Assembly (NCBI GenBank): GCA_024642025.1
Contig: JAHEBY010000090.1
Span: 1 to 8,723, forward strand
Direction of reading: 5' to 3'
DNA from: Comamonadaceae bacterium
GTDB taxonomy: Bacteria > Pseudomonadota > Gammaproteobacteria > Burkholderiales > Burkholderiaceae_C
DNA: 8,723 bases
Below are positions 7,055-8,723 of this stretch, in pieces; position 1 is the first letter of the stretch, and each line of letters opens with the position of its first letter. The notes under the pieces are model-generated. The model was not told the DNA's origin. It saw only the letters and a program-made list of their open reading frames with translations, and searched no databases. The translations under genes were made by a program, and so were the position numbers.

Positions 7055-8566
7055 ATGCCTAAACAGCCATTTTTGTATGTACTGAACGTTGCCTTTTTGG
7101 CCGCCACGCTCTATGGCTGTGGCACGCAGGTGACCAACCCGGTCTCCGGTCAGGCGGAGCGCTCCGCCATGAGCGAATCTGCCGAAATGGCCGAGGGGAA
7201 GAAAGGCCATGAACAGGTGTTGGCGGAATATGGCGCATTGGCAAACCCGCGGTTGCAGGCATATGTCAACGATCTTGGCCAGCGGCTGGCCAGGCAATCC
7301 CACCGTAGTGCGCTGGAATGGCACTTCACAGTTCTGGACAGCCCGGAGATCAATGCGTTTGCCCTGCCGGGTGGTTATGTGTATGTCACCCGCGGCATCA
7401 TGGCTTACATGGAAAGTGAAGCCGATCTGGCTGGCGTGATCGGCCATGAAATTGGCCACGTGACGGCACGGCACGGTGCGCAACGCGCCACACGCCAACA
7501 AAACGCGGGACTTGGTGTTCTGGCTGCAGCGGTCCTGGGTGCCGTGCTGGAAAGCAAAGGCGTCTCCGGTGCAGGGCAGATTGCTTCGGACCTGTCGCAA
7601 AACGTGGCGGCTGGCTACATCGCCTCTTATGGGCGGGACCAGGAGCTGCAGGCAGATGGTCTGGGCGCAGAGTACCTCGCTCGCAGCAACTACGACCCAC
7701 GCAACATGGTGGACGTGATTGGCGTGTTGAAAAGCCAGGAGCGCTTTGCTGCTGACCAGGCCCGCGCGGAGGGAAAACCGGTGCGCGAAGGCGGCAACTG
7801 GCTGGCCTCACACCCCAGCAATGACCAGCGGCTGCAAAACATTACCCAGCTGGCCTCGCAATACAAGGGCAGCTATGTTGATGAGGGGCGCGCCCGCTAC
7901 CTTCAGGCGATTGATGGCATGGGGTTTGGCGAAAGCCCGGACCAGGGCCTTACTCGCGGCCAGAATTTCTACCATGCAGGGCTTGGCATTGCCGTGACGG
8001 CGCCGCAAGGGTGGGCGATACAAAATTCGGCTGACCGCCTTACGCTGATCAATGGCGCGGGCGATGCGGGCCTGATCGTTCGAGCCGTGCCCGCCCAATC
8101 TGGCAGCACACACGAAGAGATCATCCGCAATCTGATCAAGCCGCAGAGTGGCCGGGTAGATCGCACGCAAATCAACGGTTTGCAGGCCTCTCACTTCACC
8201 GGCACGGTCAAAAATGAGAGTGGGCAAGTTGCGCCTGTAGAGGTAACCGTTGTTTCCGGCCCCGCCAACAAGAGCTATCTGATGCAATACGCCGCGAAGG
8301 ATGCGGCCGCGCTACAACGAAACCGACGGTCAATGCAGGATGCAGAGGGGTCTTTCCGTTCCATGAGCCCCCAGGACCGCGCGCAGGCCAGGCCCTGGGC
8401 AATCAGGATGGCGGCTTACCCGCGTGGCGGTTTTCCGGAGTTGGCCCGCCAGTCTCCCTTGACCAATGCCGAAAACCAGCTGAGGCTGATCAACGGCGTT
8501 TATGGCGCCAACGGTGGAGCCGGGCCCAAACCGGGCCAGCCAGTCAAAGTGGTGGTGCAGCAATGA
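7055..8566 (+). CDS. M48 family metalloprotease, predicted lipoprotein
   Basis: This is a zinc endopeptidase of the M48 (BepA/LoiP-like) group, predicted to be lipid-anchored and periplasm-facing, a group often tied to envelope protein quality control. It has 503 residues. A short signal peptide (Lys3, hydrophobic 6-19) ends in LYGC, so Cys22 would be lipidated; Gly23 after it, not Asp, favours the outer membrane. HEIGH (131-135) gives zinc ligands His131 and His135 and catalytic Glu132. Glu197 in QELQAD is the likely third ligand. His253 in SHPS may match the regulatory histidine of BepA. The TPR repeats of BepA are absent. Instead residues about 305-440 form an unassigned beta-rich region, and the tail from about 445 to 503 (ELA..., LRLIN, KPGQPVKVV) looks LysM-like. 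The stop overlaps the gor start. Protease family is firm; substrate and the C-terminal domain are inferred or unknown. Confidence 0.92.
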   Translation: MPKQPFLYVLNVAFLAATLYGCGTQVTNPVSGQAERSAMSESAEMAEGKKGHEQVLAEYGALANPRLQAYVNDLGQRLARQSHRSALEWHFTVLDSPEINAFALPGGYVYVTRGIMAYMESEADLAGVIGHEIGHVTARHGAQRATRQQNAGLGVLAAAVLGAVLESKGVSGAGQIASDLSQNVAAGYIASYGRDQELQADGLGAEYLARSNYDPRNMVDVIGVLKSQERFAADQARAEGKPVREGGNWLASHPSNDQRLQNITQLASQYKGSYVDEGRARYLQAIDGMGFGESPDQGLTRGQNFYHAGLGIAVTAPQGWAIQNSADRLTLINGAGDAGLIVRAVPAQSGSTHEEIIRNLIKPQSGRVDRTQINGLQASHFTGTVKNESGQVAPVEVTVVSGPANKSYLMQYAAKDAAALQRNRRSMQDAEGSFRSMSPQDRAQARPWAIRMAAYPRGGFPELARQSPLTNAENQLRLINGVYGANGGAGPKPGQPVKVVVQQ

Positions 8567-8723
8567 GTATCACGTTTGACTATGACCTGTTCGTCATAGG
8601 CGGCGGAAGCGGTGGCGTGCGCGCTGCCCGCATGGCTGCGCAGCGCGGTGTTCGGGTTGCGCTCGCTGAAGCGGGCGGCACCGATAGCTTGGGTGGCACC
8701 TGCGTCAATGTGGGCTGTATCCC
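8563..8723 (+). CDS. gor: Glutathione-disulfide reductase (3' end missing)
   Basis: Only 53 complete codons are visible, but they carry the diagnostic start of glutathione reductase, the FAD flavoenzyme that uses NADPH to reduce glutathione disulfide in the cytoplasm. The FAD-binding glycine motif GGGSGG spans residues 13-18 after the beta strand DLFVI. The redox-active cysteines are Cys47 and Cys52 in GGTCVNVGCIP; the VNVGC spacing fits glutathione reductase better than dihydrolipoamide dehydrogenase (typically LNVGC) or mercuric reductase. The ATG at 8563 overlaps the TGA of the M48 gene as ATGA, and there is only a weak GGTGGTG upstream, so translation is probably coupled. A related disulfide oxidoreductase cannot be wholly excluded from so short a fragment, but gshA nearby supports the call. 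Confidence 0.9.
   Translation, partial: MSITFDYDLFVIGGGSGGVRAARMAAQRGVRVALAEAGGTDSLGGTCVNVGCI

Noticed and set aside
7022..7600. Open frame of 192 codons on the minus strand, opposite the M48 gene start.
   Set aside because: It runs antisense through the signal peptide and HEIGH region and its translation resembles no protein family I know.
7808..8287. Open frame of 159 codons on the minus strand in the second half of the M48 gene.
   Set aside because: Antisense shadow in GC-rich coding sequence; no ribosome site or motif.
1..8723. A hidden mobile element, defence system, CRISPR array or toxin-antitoxin pair.
   Set aside because: Nearly all bases are accounted for by recognisable core genes with short gaps; no transposase, recombinase, direct repeat array or nuclease motif is visible, and the small gene at 2303-2563 has no partner.

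Overview
The window looks like a chromosomal segment from a beta-proteobacterium, most likely Burkholderiales and probably Comamonadaceae-like (Rhodoferax/Polaromonas type). This rests on the protein sequences: a fused IcmF mutase, a DbpA helicase, a proteobacterial-type GshA and a glutathione reductase. Base composition is moderately GC-rich and fairly even. I see no tRNA, rRNA, insertion sequence, CRISPR array, phage gene or other sign of recent transfer. Both edges cut through genes.

Layout. (1) 1-2265, plus strand: the C-terminal two thirds of icmF, a coenzyme-B12-dependent acyl-CoA mutase fused to its G-protein chaperone. The reading frame is open through the left edge. (2) 2303-2563, minus strand: a small acidic-tailed protein of unknown function, convergent with icmF. 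(3) 2696-4102, minus strand: dbpA, a DEAD-box helicase for 23S rRNA. (4) 4181-5338, plus strand: a cytosolic-carboxypeptidase-like M14 zinc peptidase, divergent from dbpA across a 78-bp gap. (5) 5329-6891, minus strand: gshA, which overlaps the end of the M14 gene tail to tail by 10 bp. (6) 7055-8566, plus strand: a lipoprotein M48 metalloprotease with HEXXH and a LysM-like tail. (7) 8563 to the right edge, plus strand: the start of gor, joined to the M48 gene by an ATGA stop/start overlap.

How the genes fit together. The right half is a glutathione neighbourhood. gshA makes gamma-glutamylcysteine, the committed step, and gor recycles glutathione disulfide. The two are separated by an M48 lipoprotein protease that is apparently co-transcribed with gor. 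The 163-bp divergent gap between gshA and the M48 gene contains two dyad-symmetric, operator-like sequences. The left half holds unrelated metabolic and ribosome-assembly genes.

Most of the content is core metabolism rather than an exotic system. The points most worth a second look are the M14 deglutamylase-type peptidase beside gshA, the coupling of a periplasm-facing protease to gor, the small DAEI-repeat protein, and the operator-like dyads.
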